57,420 nucleotides of DNA, from assembly GCA_028291765.1 (NCBI GenBank), contig JAQGNR010000093.1, positions 1-57,420 of the forward strand, written 5' to 3'. The position numbers and the translations under genes were made by a program. Below the pieces are notes generated by a model. The model did no database searches, was not told the DNA's origin, and saw only the letters and a list, made by a program, of their open reading frames with translations. The stretch is from Herbaspirillum sp. GTDB taxonomy: Bacteria; Pseudomonadota; Gammaproteobacteria; Burkholderiales; Burkholderiaceae_D. Below, one piece after another: positions 17,881 to 25,083 of the stretch; the stretch's first letter is position 1, and every line of letters begins with the position of its first letter.

Positions 17881-19502
17881 GATGCAACGGCCCTCCATTC
17901 GGTTTCATCGGTGCTTGTCACGATATCGTCGGTGCCTCTCAGATGAATACGGTGCGTCTGGGCGAAATCGGTTTGCGTGAAATCGCTGCGGCGATGCAGG
18001 CCGCGACTTTCAGTACGTGCTTGCGCCGCAGCCCAGACCCAGCGCGCGGTGGCTGTCAGCGCTGCGGCTTCCCGCGACCGCAGCAATGCGCGGCCGTCTG
18101 ACTTGCCTTGCCGCTCCGGAGCAAGATGGTCGCGCACATCGTTCCACAATGCATCGAGTCGCTGGCGCGACTGTGTCATCCGATCCGCGGAACGGAAAAA
18201 ATTGATTTCCAGCGGCAGCGATTCGGCCTGAACCACTGGCGTCACCGCTGGCGCAAGCACGCTGTCGGAGGCATATTTGCGAGGCCGCAATCCCGCACCG
18301 CCGAGGCTGACGACATGGCGCGTATGGCTTCTGGCGCCGAGCCTCTTGGCAAACAGCGCGGCTGCGGCGCCGCTCCACGTGCCGGAAGAAATGGCCCACG
18401 ATGCGTTGGGGCTGCCGCCGCCGGACACCGCCCCCGTCACGTTCTCCCGCGTTGCCACATCGCCTGCGACATAGAGTCCCGGCACTGTGGAAGCGCAATC
18501 GTCGGCGATCACATCCAGCCCGCCGACGCCGCGCACCGTGCCTTCGGAACGTAAGGTCACCGGAAAGCGCTGCCGGAAAGGATCGAGCCCGATACGGTCG
18601 AACGCCAGAAAGCAGTTGGGCTGGCCGCGACGCAGCCAATCGCTTTCTTCCGGCGTTGCGCGATCCAGCAACGCATAGACCTGCCGGCCGGCAATCATCG
18701 CGCGCGCAATGCGCGTGGAGCGGTCTTCGTTCGACGGCGGCAATGGCGAGCCGTCTTCCATATAGAAGCTGCCAAACGCAAACGGCAGACCCTTGGTCAC
18801 CGATGAATGCGAGGCCGACAAGCCGTATTGCGCGGAAAATTCCATTCCCGACAATCGCGCGCCCGCTTCGGCGCCCATCAGATAGCCGTCCCCCGTGTTG
18901 CCGTCGGTGCCCAATGCATGCGACAGGAAGGTGCAACCGCCGGTGGCCAGCACCACCGCCCCGGCGGTGATCTGCCAGCGCTCGCCGCCGCGCAGGCAAG
19001 TGCCGGCAGCCCCCGCAACAGCGCCGTCGGCCCACAGCAATTCCAGTGCCGGGTGATAGTCCAGCACCTGCACGCCGGCCGCTTTGACCTGCTTGCGCAT
19101 GTAACGCATATAGTCCGGCCCGCGCAGATTGGCGCGATACAGCGAACCATCTTCATCGAACGGAAAGGGATAACCGCTGGCGGCCAATTCATCCAGACCT
19201 TTGCAGGCCTGTTCCATGACGCGCAGCATCCAGCGCCGGTGCGCCAGACCGCCGGCGCCGGCCAGACGGCGATCCGCTTCGGCGCTGCGCTGCGCATCTT
19301 GCGGCAGATACCATGCGCCGGTATTAGACGGCGCGGTCGCACCCGACGTGCCGCAATATCCCTTATCGGCCAGCACCACGCGCGCGCCCTGCTTTGCCGC
19401 CGCCAGGGCCGCCCAGGTACCGGCGGGACCACCGCCCAGCACCAGCACGTCGGCGGAGCGCTTTTTGTCGATGCGATCCGGGCTATGGGTTTCTATTGCC
19501 AT
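17877..19502 (-). CDS. FAD-dependent oxidoreductase, fumarate reductase/AprA-like flavoprotein
   Basis: 541 aa from ATG 19502 (AGGA 8 nt upstream). The N-terminal dinucleotide fold VLVLGGGPAGTWAALAAAKQG and KGYCGTSGATAPSNTG mark the succinate dehydrogenase/fumarate reductase flavoprotein family. The FAD-domain end motif GLYVAGDVATRENVTGAVSGGG is present. The C-terminal helical domain (SRQRLDALWNDVRDHL, then ALTATARWVWAAAQARTESRGLHRRSDF) is as in AprA/FrdA. Coupled to the ferredoxin gene by a 4-nt overlap. Whether it reduces APS or another sulfur or organic substrate cannot be decided. A near-perfect sigma-54 promoter lies about 73 nt upstream of the start. Confidence 0.88.
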   Translation of the reverse strand: MAIETHSPDRIDKKRSADVLVLGGGPAGTWAALAAAKQGARVVLADKGYCGTSGATAPSNTGAWYLPQDAQRSAEADRRLAGAGGLAHRRWMLRVMEQACKGLDELAASGYPFPFDEDGSLYRANLRGPDYMRYMRKQVKAAGVQVLDYHPALELLWADGAVAGAAGTCLRGGERWQITAGAVVLATGGCTFLSHALGTDGNTGDGYLMGAEAGARLSGMEFSAQYGLSASHSSVTKGLPFAFGSFYMEDGSPLPPSNEDRSTRIARAMIAGRQVYALLDRATPEESDWLRRGQPNCFLAFDRIGLDPFRQRFPVTLRSEGTVRGVGGLDVIADDCASTVPGLYVAGDVATRENVTGAVSGGGSPNASWAISSGTWSGAAAALFAKRLGARSHTRHVVSLGGAGLRPRKYASDSVLAPAVTPVVQAESLPLEINFFRSADRMTQSRQRLDALWNDVRDHLAPERQGKSDGRALLRSREAAALTATARWVWAAAQARTESRGLHRRSDFTQTDFAQTHRIHLRGTDDIVTSTDETEWRAVAS

Positions 19503-19574
19503 AATCGTTCCTGTGTTTGAGCTGCCGAATTTGAGCCGCGGCATTTAAGCGGTGGCGGTAAATGCATCACTGTT

Positions 19575-19590
19575 TGCAGATTGCGTGCCA
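19575..19590 (-). promoter_or_regulatory. Sigma-54 (-24/-12) promoter of the flavoprotein operon
   Basis: On the minus strand TGGCACGCAATCTGCA matches the consensus TGGCACG-N4-TTGCA at every position but one, with the obligatory GG and GC at the correct 10-nt gap. Transcription would start near 19564, giving a leader of about 60 nt before the flavoprotein ATG at 19502. Confidence 0.82.
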
Positions 19591-19714
19591 GGCGTCGATG
19601 ACAAAAAAATGCATTCGGTTGCGGTTCGCGTTGGCGATCCAAGCAATTGATTACATTGATATTTTTTAAATAATCGCGCAGAAAGAAGAATGTTCGACTG
19701 CGCAAGGCAGCGGC

Positions 19715-19777
19715 GAAATCAACATTGGGCTGTTGATTTCGCAGCAGGTTTGAACGCGTGTTGTTGGCGGTCCAACA
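19715..19777. promoter_or_regulatory. Two inverted repeats, candidate activator sites (UAS)
   Basis: GAAATCAAC-8 nt-GTTGATTTC (19715-19740) and TGTTGG-CGGT-CCAACA (19762-19777) are perfect dyads about 125-200 nt upstream of the sigma-54 promoter at 19575-19590, the distance at which sigma-54 activators usually bind. The first could instead help terminate the ATPase transcript, though it has no strong T-run. Confidence 0.45.
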
Positions 19778-19810
19778 GCCTGCCGGAGTTGTTATTGTTG
19801 AACGATTCCA

Positions 19811-20644
19811 TCAATGCCGCAGCTCGCTGAGCACGGTGGTTTTGAGGGCGGCGAAATCCGCATCGCCACGTGCGCGCGGACGTGGCAGATCGACATCGAC
19901 GATGGTGCGGATGCGTCCCGGACGCGGATCCAGGATAACGATGCGATCGCTCAGGAACACGGCTTCTTCCACGTCATGCGTGACCATGACCGTCGTAATC
20001 TTCTCCTGGCGCCAGATCCGCAACAGTTCCTCCTGCAGGTAGGTGCGCGTCAACGCATCGAGCGCGCCCAAGGGCTCGTCCAGCAGCAGTATCTCCGGTC
20101 GCGCCACCAGCCCCCGCGCGATCGCCGCCCGCTGTGCCATGCCGCCCGACAATTGCGCCGGATAGGCTTTTTCAAAGCCGGCAAGGCCCACCAGTGCGAT
20201 ATGTTCTGCCACGGTCCGCAGCTTTTGCGCCGCCGGAACGGCCAGCACATCCAGACCGAGCAAAATGTTTTGTTCAACCGTCAGCCATGGGAAAAGACGC
20301 GGCTCCTGGAATACGATACCGCGTTCCAGCCCAGTGCCGGCAACCGGCGCGCCGTGCAGCAAAACCTTTCCGGCGGTCGGATTTTCCAATCCCGCGATCA
20401 GGCGAAGAATTGTTGATTTTCCGCAGCCGGAGGCGCCGACCAGGCAGACGAACTCGCCGGCCCGAACGTCCAGATCGATGGCACAGAGCACCTCCAGCGG
20501 CGCGCCATCGACGGTAAACGATTTCCCGACCCGCTCCAGCGACAGGATTGGGCCGGACGATAGTTGTGCCGGGCGGCCGACCGATTGCAACCGGGGTACT
20601 GCGGCGCTGCGGGCTTGCGGTGCGCTTATCGTGAATGAAGTCAT
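19811..20644 (-). CDS. ABC transporter ATP-binding protein (SsuB/TauB type)
   Basis: 277 aa. Walker [11 protein letters not shown]-loop [11 protein letters not shown], signature LSGGMAQR, Walker [13 protein letters not shown], and switch His in [10 protein letters not shown] are all intact. The Q-loop and D-loop style ([22 protein letters not shown]) are those of nitrate/sulfonate/taurine-type ATPases. It lies upstream of the flavoprotein-to-permease genes, separated by 308 nt that hold a sigma-54 promoter, so ATPase and channel are transcribed from separate promoters but should act together. No strong ribosome site is seen before the ATG. Confidence 0.92.
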   Translation of the reverse strand: MTSFTISAPQARSAAVPRLQSVGRPAQLSSGPILSLERVGKSFTVDGAPLEVLCAIDLDVRAGEFVCLVGASGCGKSTILRLIAGLENPTAGKVLLHGAPVAGTGLERGIVFQEPRLFPWLTVEQNILLGLDVLAVPAAQKLRTVAEHIALVGLAGFEKAYPAQLSGGMAQRAAIARGLVARPEILLLDEPLGALDALTRTYLQEELLRIWRQEKITTVMVTHDVEEAVFLSDRIVILDPRPGRIRTIVDVDLPRPRARGDADFAALKTTVLSELRH

Positions 20645-20683
20645 GTGGGATGCTCGTTTAAAGTAAAAAGGGCATCTTCATAG

Positions 20684-20699
20684 AGCGAAGATCGTGCCA
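20684..20699 (-). promoter_or_regulatory. Sigma-54 (-24/-12) promoter of the ABC ATPase gene
   Basis: On the minus strand TGGCACGATCTTCGCT matches TGGCACG-N4-TTGCT with one mismatch and correct GG/GC spacing. The predicted start near 20673 leaves a leader of about 30 nt before the ATG at 20644. Confidence 0.75.
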
Positions 20700-21049
20700 A
20701 TCGACAAGCGGCGAATGCGATACGGTTGAGGCCTATTAAGTAGATGATTTTTATCGCTATTTTTTTATTTTCGTTTTTTGTGGGTATTGGGGCGGTGTTG
20801 GATTCGAAGCAATCTGTTCGGTCTGTGCTGGGCGATCAACAATGTAAGAGCGGCGCGGGCGAAGACAAAATCGGAGCAATGGCCTGCCAGCCATTGCATA
20901 GATACAGAGACAGGGCGTCAACAGACACCGGCATTTTTACAACGTCATACCAAGCAGGTCATCGCTTCAGGCATCCGCATGCCAAGCGCCAACGTACGAC
21001 GGTTGGCGCATAGGGTACGACGCCGTTCACGACATTCTCGCTTGTCCAA
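20700..21049. other. Intergenic region between the ABC cluster and the toxin-antitoxin pair
   Basis: No convincing gene: a plus-strand frame at 20744-21013 has no family signature or ribosome site. It probably holds upstream activator sites for the sigma-54 promoter on its left. Confidence 0.4.
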
Positions 21050-21071
21050 ATGGTAACGTATGAGTTACCAT
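21050..21071. promoter_or_regulatory. Palindromic operator of the HI1419/HI1420-like toxin-antitoxin operon
   Basis: ATGGTAAC-GTATGA-GTTACCAT, perfect 8-bp arms, ends 7 nt before the toxin ATG at 21079. This position is usual for HigA-type autorepression. Confidence 0.65.
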
Positions 21072-21078
21072 TCAAACG

Positions 21079-21441
21079 ATGAGTATCCGAATCGAAGAAT
21101 ATCTACAAGAGGATGGGTCAAGCCCATATCAGACATGGTTCAATGGGCTTGACACGCAAGCGGCAGCGAAGGTGGTCACTGCCAAGTTGCGGCTGGAACT
21201 CGGCATCACCTCCAGCGTGAAGTGGTTCGACGGTATCGGCGAGTATGTCATCGATTGGGGGCCAGGCTACCGCGTCTATTTGGCGAAGGATGGGGACCGG
21301 CTGATCGTACTGTTCGGCGGCGGTACAAAGCGCGGCCAGCAACGCGACATCGACCGGGCCAAGGCATTGCACATTGAGTACAAGGCCCGTAAAAAAGCGG
21401 CCGTCGCAGCAACCAAGAAACCCGGCAAACACAAAAGGTAA
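21079..21441 (+). CDS. Type II toxin, RelE/HigB-like (HI1419-like)
   Basis: 120 aa. The core ([73 protein letters not shown]) is that of the HI1419-type addiction-module toxins, predicted ribosome-dependent mRNA endonucleases. A Lys/Ala-rich tail extends past the usual end. The toxin gene precedes the antitoxin gene and they share one nucleotide (TAATG), the usual order for this subfamily. Intact. Confidence 0.9.
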   Translation: MSIRIEEYLQEDGSSPYQTWFNGLDTQAAAKVVTAKLRLELGITSSVKWFDGIGEYVIDWGPGYRVYLAKDGDRLIVLFGGGTKRGQQRDIDRAKALHIEYKARKKAAVAATKKPGKHKR

Positions 21442-21773
21442 TGACAATGGCACTGACTCGTAATTTCAAACATACAGTCGTCGAACGCGTCGGGCGCGAC
21501 CCGGCATTCGCCAAGGCGCTGCTGCACGAAGCGGCCACGCTATTTCTGAATGGCGAGGCGGAAACCGCGCGCCTGATCCTGCGCGATCTGGTCAACGCGA
21601 CGCTCGGGTTCGAGCAACTCGCCGAGGCGACCGACCGGCCCAGCAAGAGCCTGCATCGGATGCTATCGCCCAAAGGCAATCCCAATATGGACAATCTGGC
21701 GGCGATCTTCAGTGCGGTGCGCCGGCAGTTAGGCGTCGGTCTCGAAGTGCATACGGTAGAGGCCCATGCATAG
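21441..21773 (+). CDS. Antitoxin, HI1420-like helix-turn-helix protein
   Basis: 110 aa. The sequence FAKALLHEAATLFLNGEAETARLILRDLVNATLGFEQLAEATDRPSKSLHRMLSPKGNPNMDNLAAIFSAVRRQLGV has the Cro/C1-type HTH and the SLHRMLSPKGNP motif of putative addiction-module antidotes. It should neutralise the adjacent toxin and repress the operon through the palindrome at 21050-21071. Intact, so this is the only complete TA pair of the three loci here. Confidence 0.9.
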   Translation: MTMALTRNFKHTVVERVGRDPAFAKALLHEAATLFLNGEAETARLILRDLVNATLGFEQLAEATDRPSKSLHRMLSPKGNPNMDNLAAIFSAVRRQLGVGLEVHTVEAHA

Positions 21774-21822
21774 GAATGAATGATCCCGCATGTCAATGAA
21801 CGTTAAAAGCCCTGCTAAAACA

Positions 21823-21846
21823 AAAAACCCGCATGAACACTAAGTC
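21823..21846. repeat. Half copy of the terminator found at 11721
   Basis: AACCCGCATGAACACTA and flanking A-run repeat the left arm and loop of the terminator at 11720-11741 almost exactly, but the right arm is missing (CACAATGCC follows). It looks like a breakpoint inside a duplicated terminator. Confidence 0.55.
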
Positions 21847-21906
21847 ACAATGCCGTGGATCATTGACCACCTGAACGGGCGATAAGGCTGGCGAGCACGG
21901 ACGGGC

Positions 21907-21943
21907 AAAAAGCCGCTGCGGGGGACCGCGGCGGCTTTTTTTA
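21907..21943. terminator. Bidirectional terminator
   Basis: AAAAAGCCGC ... GCGGCTTTTTTT, with additional pairing inside the loop (CGG-GGGA-CCG). It closes the TA transcript on the plus strand and the small minus-strand gene ending at 21941. Confidence 0.8.
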
Positions 21944-22240
21944 TTCAGGGACGTTAGTCGTCAAACAGACGCCCAGCATGCGGCAGGCGATCAAACATAA
22001 TGTGTCGTCGTCATACAGCAGTTGCCCGGCAAGGTCGATGCTCCATCCGCCTTGATGATCGAGGGCGATGACAAGTGCTCCCTTCGTTGCGCCCGATTGC
22101 GCCGTGCGCAGCGCCCGTTTTAACTTGACGGTGACGTCGGTGCAATTGGTGTCGAGCGGTTTGTTGATCGTGGGGATAAGGCGTAGAACGCGGGCTTTGC
22201 TTTGAGGGGGAACAGGCGGGGGATGCACCGTTGCGGTCAT
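21941..22240 (-). CDS. Small protein of unknown function (phage-remnant-like)
   Basis: 99 aa, no family recognised. The N-terminus is Pro-rich (PPPVPPQSKARVLRLIP), followed by DVTVKLKRALRTAQ and a mixed alpha/beta part with LVIALDHQGGWSIDLAGQLLYDDD and two Cys-flanked hydrophobic strands (LCLIACRMLGVCL). CGGAG precedes the ATG by 7 nt, and a terminator follows directly, so it is probably expressed. A long-range hairpin element (22287-22366) lies in its leader. The surroundings are scrambled mobile DNA. Confidence 0.6.
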   Translation of the reverse strand: MTATVHPPPVPPQSKARVLRLIPTINKPLDTNCTDVTVKLKRALRTAQSGATKGALVIALDHQGGWSIDLAGQLLYDDDTLCLIACRMLGVCLTTNVPE

Positions 22241-22286
22241 GAAGAACTCCGGTTAGATTTTTTCAAATCCACCTTCGTTGAGAGGG

Positions 22287-22366
22287 TGGCCGGGTATTTG
22301 ATAGCCGCTAGAAAACGGTCTGCAGCTTTTCCCGAAGGTCTTGTATCACTGCACGCTACCCGGCCA
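22287..22366 (-). ncRNA. Candidate structured RNA or leader upstream of the 99-aa gene
   Basis: A perfect 10-bp closing stem (TGGCCGGGTA at 22287-22296 and TACCCGGCCA at 22357-22366) encloses 60 nt with further pairing potential, in the leader of the small minus-strand gene. It recalls leader RNAs of P4-like prophage immunity regions, but that is only a resemblance; no covariance test was possible. Confidence 0.35.
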
Positions 22367-22629
22367 TAAAACTAAGGACGTAAAAAATCCACGGCTGTCG
22401 GGCGGGGGGCCGTTCCTAGGGTGCTATCAACACCGCGGAAAACTTTAACGGAAAGCATTCATTGGATCAACGTTAGATCATGCAATTTTTTAGGCCGCAA
22501 TTGAAATTAAGAAAGTGCCTAATATTAATGGCGAATCTAAATATCTACTTGGGTTTTAGCAGCGTAATCTGCGGTGACAGTGTGGAAGGAATTTGAATAA
22601 TCTGTCCGGATAAGCTGTACAGCGATTTA
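22367..22629. other. Intergenic, AT-rich, no recognised gene
   Basis: No frame with coding character. It separates the phage-like leader from the duplicated mlaC fragment. Confidence 0.4.
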
Positions 22630-22883
22630 AGGTTAGCGTTGTTGTTGTGATTGAGGCGGATTGGCAGCGAGGCGTTTGTTTTTATCGGCCAGCATCTTGA
22701 GCAGGCCGTCAGTGCCTGACTTCTGGATCTCCACCGTAAAAGTTTGCCGGTAGACCTCTCCCATCCATGCGCCCATCACGTTGACATCGTAGACTTTCCA
22801 TCCAGCCGGCGTCTTGGTCAGGCGATAGCCAAAGCGAACCGTTTCGCCGCGCGTGTTCAATACCTTGGCGAAGACTTCGGCAT
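22630..22883 (-). pseudogene. Duplicated 3' fragment of the mlaC-like gene
   Basis: The sequence is a near-copy (one extra GTT, scattered substitutions) of 12305-12555, the 3' third of the chimeric mlaC-like gene. It encodes VFAKVLNTRGETVRFGYRL through to NPPQSQQQR and the stop, but has no start or signal peptide. At its 5' end the similarity stops abruptly near 22883, and the Phd antitoxin leader follows. The stop-proximal flank also matches for a few bases, so the copied segment includes the gene end. Confidence 0.9.
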
Positions 22884-22964
22884 TGCAAGCGAGACATGCG
22901 TCGATCATTGACTTCGAATGAATTAAGGCCCAAATTCAGACCCATTCGTGTAAAGGAGTTCGCC

Positions 22965-23243
22965 ATGCAATCCATCGCCAACATTAAGTCAATTTCCTAT
23001 TTGAAAAGCCATGCGGCGCAAATTTCCGAAGACCTGGAAATGAATGGAAGCCCATTCGTTATCACCCAGAACGGCGAGGCCAGCATGGTGATTGAAAGCA
23101 TCAAACAATTTCAGGAAAAGGAAGAACTCATTGCCGCGCTGAAAATCATTGCCTTGGGAGAAAAAGATCGCCTGCAGGGTAAGGGCCTCACCGTTGATGA
23201 ATCTCGCGCACAACTTCGTGCTGCCCGTCAGCGCCGTAAATAA
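22965..23243 (+). CDS. Phd/YefM-family antitoxin
   Basis: 92 aa from ATG 22965, chosen for the AAAGGAG 8 nt upstream. The N-terminus SISYLKSHAAQISEDLEMNGSPFVITQNGEASMVIESIKQF is the Phd/YefM DNA-binding dimer fold; the C-terminal helix (LTVDESRAQLRAARQRRK) is the usual toxin-neutralising arm. It overlaps by one nucleotide the start of the toxin gene, which is frameshifted, so it may be an orphan antitoxin now. Confidence 0.9.
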   Translation: MQSIANIKSISYLKSHAAQISEDLEMNGSPFVITQNGEASMVIESIKQFQEKEELIAALKIIALGEKDRLQGKGLTVDESRAQLRAARQRRK

Positions 23244-23562
23244 TGGCCGTCATCATTCTGCCCGATGCGCAAGAGGACTTGCTCTCGCTTCAGGAGTATA
23301 TGCTGGATAAACGGGGTGAGATCGAGTGGCTGAAGGCCGAGGACGAGATTTTTGCAAACTGCAACAGATCGATGCCGAGATCCACCCAGGCGCTGCTATA
23401 AAAGAGTTGGCATCGGTTGGCATTTTTGAATATCAGAACATTTTTACATCGCATCACAAGCTGGTTTACCGACGAATTAATGATGACATCTATGTGTATG
23501 TCATTGCGGGGCATCGGCAAGACTTCCCTACTCTTTTGATGAAGCGGTTATTGAAAAAATAA
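23243..23562 (+). pseudogene. ParE/RelE-family toxin, frameshifted
   Basis: Frame 1 from ATG 23243 gives AVIILPDAQEDLLSLQEYM and on to EDEIFAN, then a premature stop at 23398-23400. The rest of the toxin (KLQQIDAEIHPGAAIKELASVG to the ParE-like YVIAGHRQDFPTLLMKRLLKK) is in the -1 frame. Inserting one T in the T5 run at about 23348-23352 restores a continuous protein of about 106 aa. Either a real one-base deletion, a sequencing undercall, or (least likely) programmed frameshifting. Confidence 0.88.
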
Positions 23563-23594
23563 CTCCCAATTTAATACTTATCCCTGAGATTATC

Positions 23595-23648
23595 CCTGGA
23601 ATATTCATCGGATCGTACCTCTTGATCAACACGAGTCAATATTCCAGG
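23595..23648. repeat. 11-bp inverted repeat between convergent TA loci
   Basis: CCTGGAATATT (23595-23605) and AATATTCCAGG (23638-23648) with a 32-nt spacer, between the ends of the frameshifted ParE gene and the convergent HTH antitoxin gene. There is no T-run, so a terminator function is uncertain. Confidence 0.6.
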
Positions 23649-23664
23649 CAATGCAACAGCAGCA

Positions 23665-24114
23665 TTACGCCAGCATGTGGCTCAGCGATTCAAAACCGTT
23701 TTTTTCGATCAATCGAAGCACGATCGCAGCTGGCCCCTTGACAGGGTTGGCGCCATTTTCCCATTTTTTTACGGTCGAAGCGCTTGTCCCCATCTGCTTT
23801 GCAAGAACCGGCTGGCTTACGTGCCATTTTTCACGAATGCGTCTAACTTGATCAGGACTCACAACCGGCAACTCAACGATGCAAGTTTCGTCAAACTTCC
23901 GCATAGTTTGCTTGTCAATTACACCAGCCGCGAGCAACCCCATGGCGGTCTTGTGGATATTTTCAGAGATGGCACTACGCGCGACCTTCGCGACTTTCTT
24001 TACTTCAGCATCAACGGTCCGAACCCTTGCTTTCGGCCTTAGTGTCTGCGCCGCCGTCGTCGCTTTACTTTTTCCCGGCCGAACGGTCGGTTTCGCTAAC
24101 GGTTTATTTTTCAT
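23665..24114 (-). CDS. Helix-turn-helix antitoxin (HigA/NadS-like)
   Basis: 149 aa. A Lys/Arg/Ala-rich N-terminal 45 residues precede a conserved core: RKFDETCIVELPVVSPDQVRRIREKWHVSQPVLAKQMGTSASTVKKWENGANPVKGPAAIVLRLIEKNGFE. The HTH (VSQPVLAKQMGTSASTVKKWENG) and the P-V-K-G-P-A segment are those of XRE antitoxins paired with PF06296-type RelE toxins. It overlaps the end of the toxin gene by 11 nt. Intact, while its toxin is frameshifted. Confidence 0.88.
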   Translation of the reverse strand: MKNKPLAKPTVRPGKSKATTAAQTLRPKARVRTVDAEVKKVAKVARSAISENIHKTAMGLLAAGVIDKQTMRKFDETCIVELPVVSPDQVRRIREKWHVSQPVLAKQMGTSASTVKKWENGANPVKGPAAIVLRLIEKNGFESLSHMLA

Positions 24115-24519
24115 TGCAAATCTCCATCAATTCACGAGCTATCATCAGCTTAGAGATACCTTCATCAGAGAGCGCAGCATAGATTTTCGCCAGCGCCTGA
24201 TAATCGTCTAGTTCAGCATCGGTAATATTGTCCAATTCGTTCTTTTGAAACAAACCCACAAAAATCCAATTATTCGACCCATCCCGACAAAGCACAATTG
24301 CACGATCAAGATTGATGTTGTTGATGCGCTTCTTATACACGCCACCTGGAAGTTTCGTTTTCCCACCAGCGATCAATGCTTGACGGCCTTACATACATCG
24401 GCATCAGAAATGCCCCGCTTCGCCGCAACCTTTGAGGCTTCAGCAGTTTTGAAAATACGCTTTACGGTGGCGACAGGTGCTGAAGCAGAGACAAGTTTGG
24501 AGGGCTTTTTCTTTTGCAT
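24104..24519 (-). pseudogene. RelE-family (PF06296-like) toxin, frameshifted
   Basis: The first part, ATG 24519 to a stop at 24373, encodes VKRIFKTAEASKVAAKRGISD and on to DADVCKAVKH. The second part, in another frame from about 24376 to 24104, encodes LIAGGKTKLPGGVYKKRI and the remaining core (AIVLCRDGSNNWIFVGLFQKN, then LMIARELMEICNEK). One extra T at CATTGATC (24373-24378) would join them as KAVKH-LIAGG, giving the expected about 139-aa toxin. So the gene is broken by a single base. Its antitoxin follows on the same strand. Confidence 0.85.
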
Positions 24520-24710
24520 GCGAAAGTGCAACATTAAATATCATATTTAATGTGTAAGCCAACGAAATATACAAGCCGTTACCGCTGAAAAACAGCAACT
24601 CAGGATTTTCTGCTGAAACGCGCTTGCTACCAATCATCCGCATATTTAACGCGCAACGGACTCCGCGGCGAGGTCCACGACAGTCCATCAATGTATTTCG
24701 GCCTGTTTGC

Positions 24711-25020
24711 CTACAACGGCACGAAATTCGCAACGAGCCAATTGTATGCAGTTTCGATATCTAAACGCAGACTCGCAAATGATTGCTCTAATAAATCCTC
24801 CGGCAAAGCCCAGTCCCATTTTTTTGTGCCAAATTAAAAGAGTGAGACAACAGCTCGACTGCAGTGGGTAGAGGCTGAGAAGCAATCTCTCTAAAATAAT
24901 TAGAGACAAGCGTTGCATCTATATCTTTCCCGTGGATTTCGATGGCTGGGCCAAAAGCGAACGGTGAATATGCATTTCTGCACTTTATATCGAAATATTA
25001 CGGATTTCGCGTGCCGCCAG
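24711..25020 (-). pseudogene. Decayed gene fragment, family not recognised
   Basis: Minus-strand reading gives a coherent peptide from about 25019 (YFDIKCRNAYSPFAFGPA, then EIHGKDIDATLVSNYFREIA and TAVELLSHSFNLAQ). It then shifts frame at the A7 run near 24826-24832 and continues WDWALPEDLLEQSFASLRLD to WLVANFVPL and a stop at 24711. One added A restores the frame. The 5' end is missing: an in-frame stop lies just upstream, close to the left inverted repeat at 25063. Confidence 0.55.
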
Positions 25021-25062
25021 ACCATTTGTTAATTATGATGCATTCAAAATTAATTAATTTCA

Positions 25063-25083
25063 ATCAATAACTAAGAATTATGC
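25063..25083 (+). repeat. Left 21-bp inverted repeat (IR-L), candidate recombination site
   Basis: Perfect inverted match to 29297-29317. It contains the start ATG (25080-25082) of the STAND nuclease gene, preceded by AACTAAGAATT. Read in reverse it has the layout of a tyrosine-recombinase core, GCATAA-TTCTTAG-TTATtgAT, with roughly symmetric arms about a 6-7 nt centre. Confidence 0.85.

Noticed and set aside
23243..23562. Programmed frameshifting in the ParE-like toxin
   Set aside because: The slippery T5 has no clear stimulatory structure, and two adjacent genes have the same kind of one-base loss, so decay or sequencing undercall is simpler.
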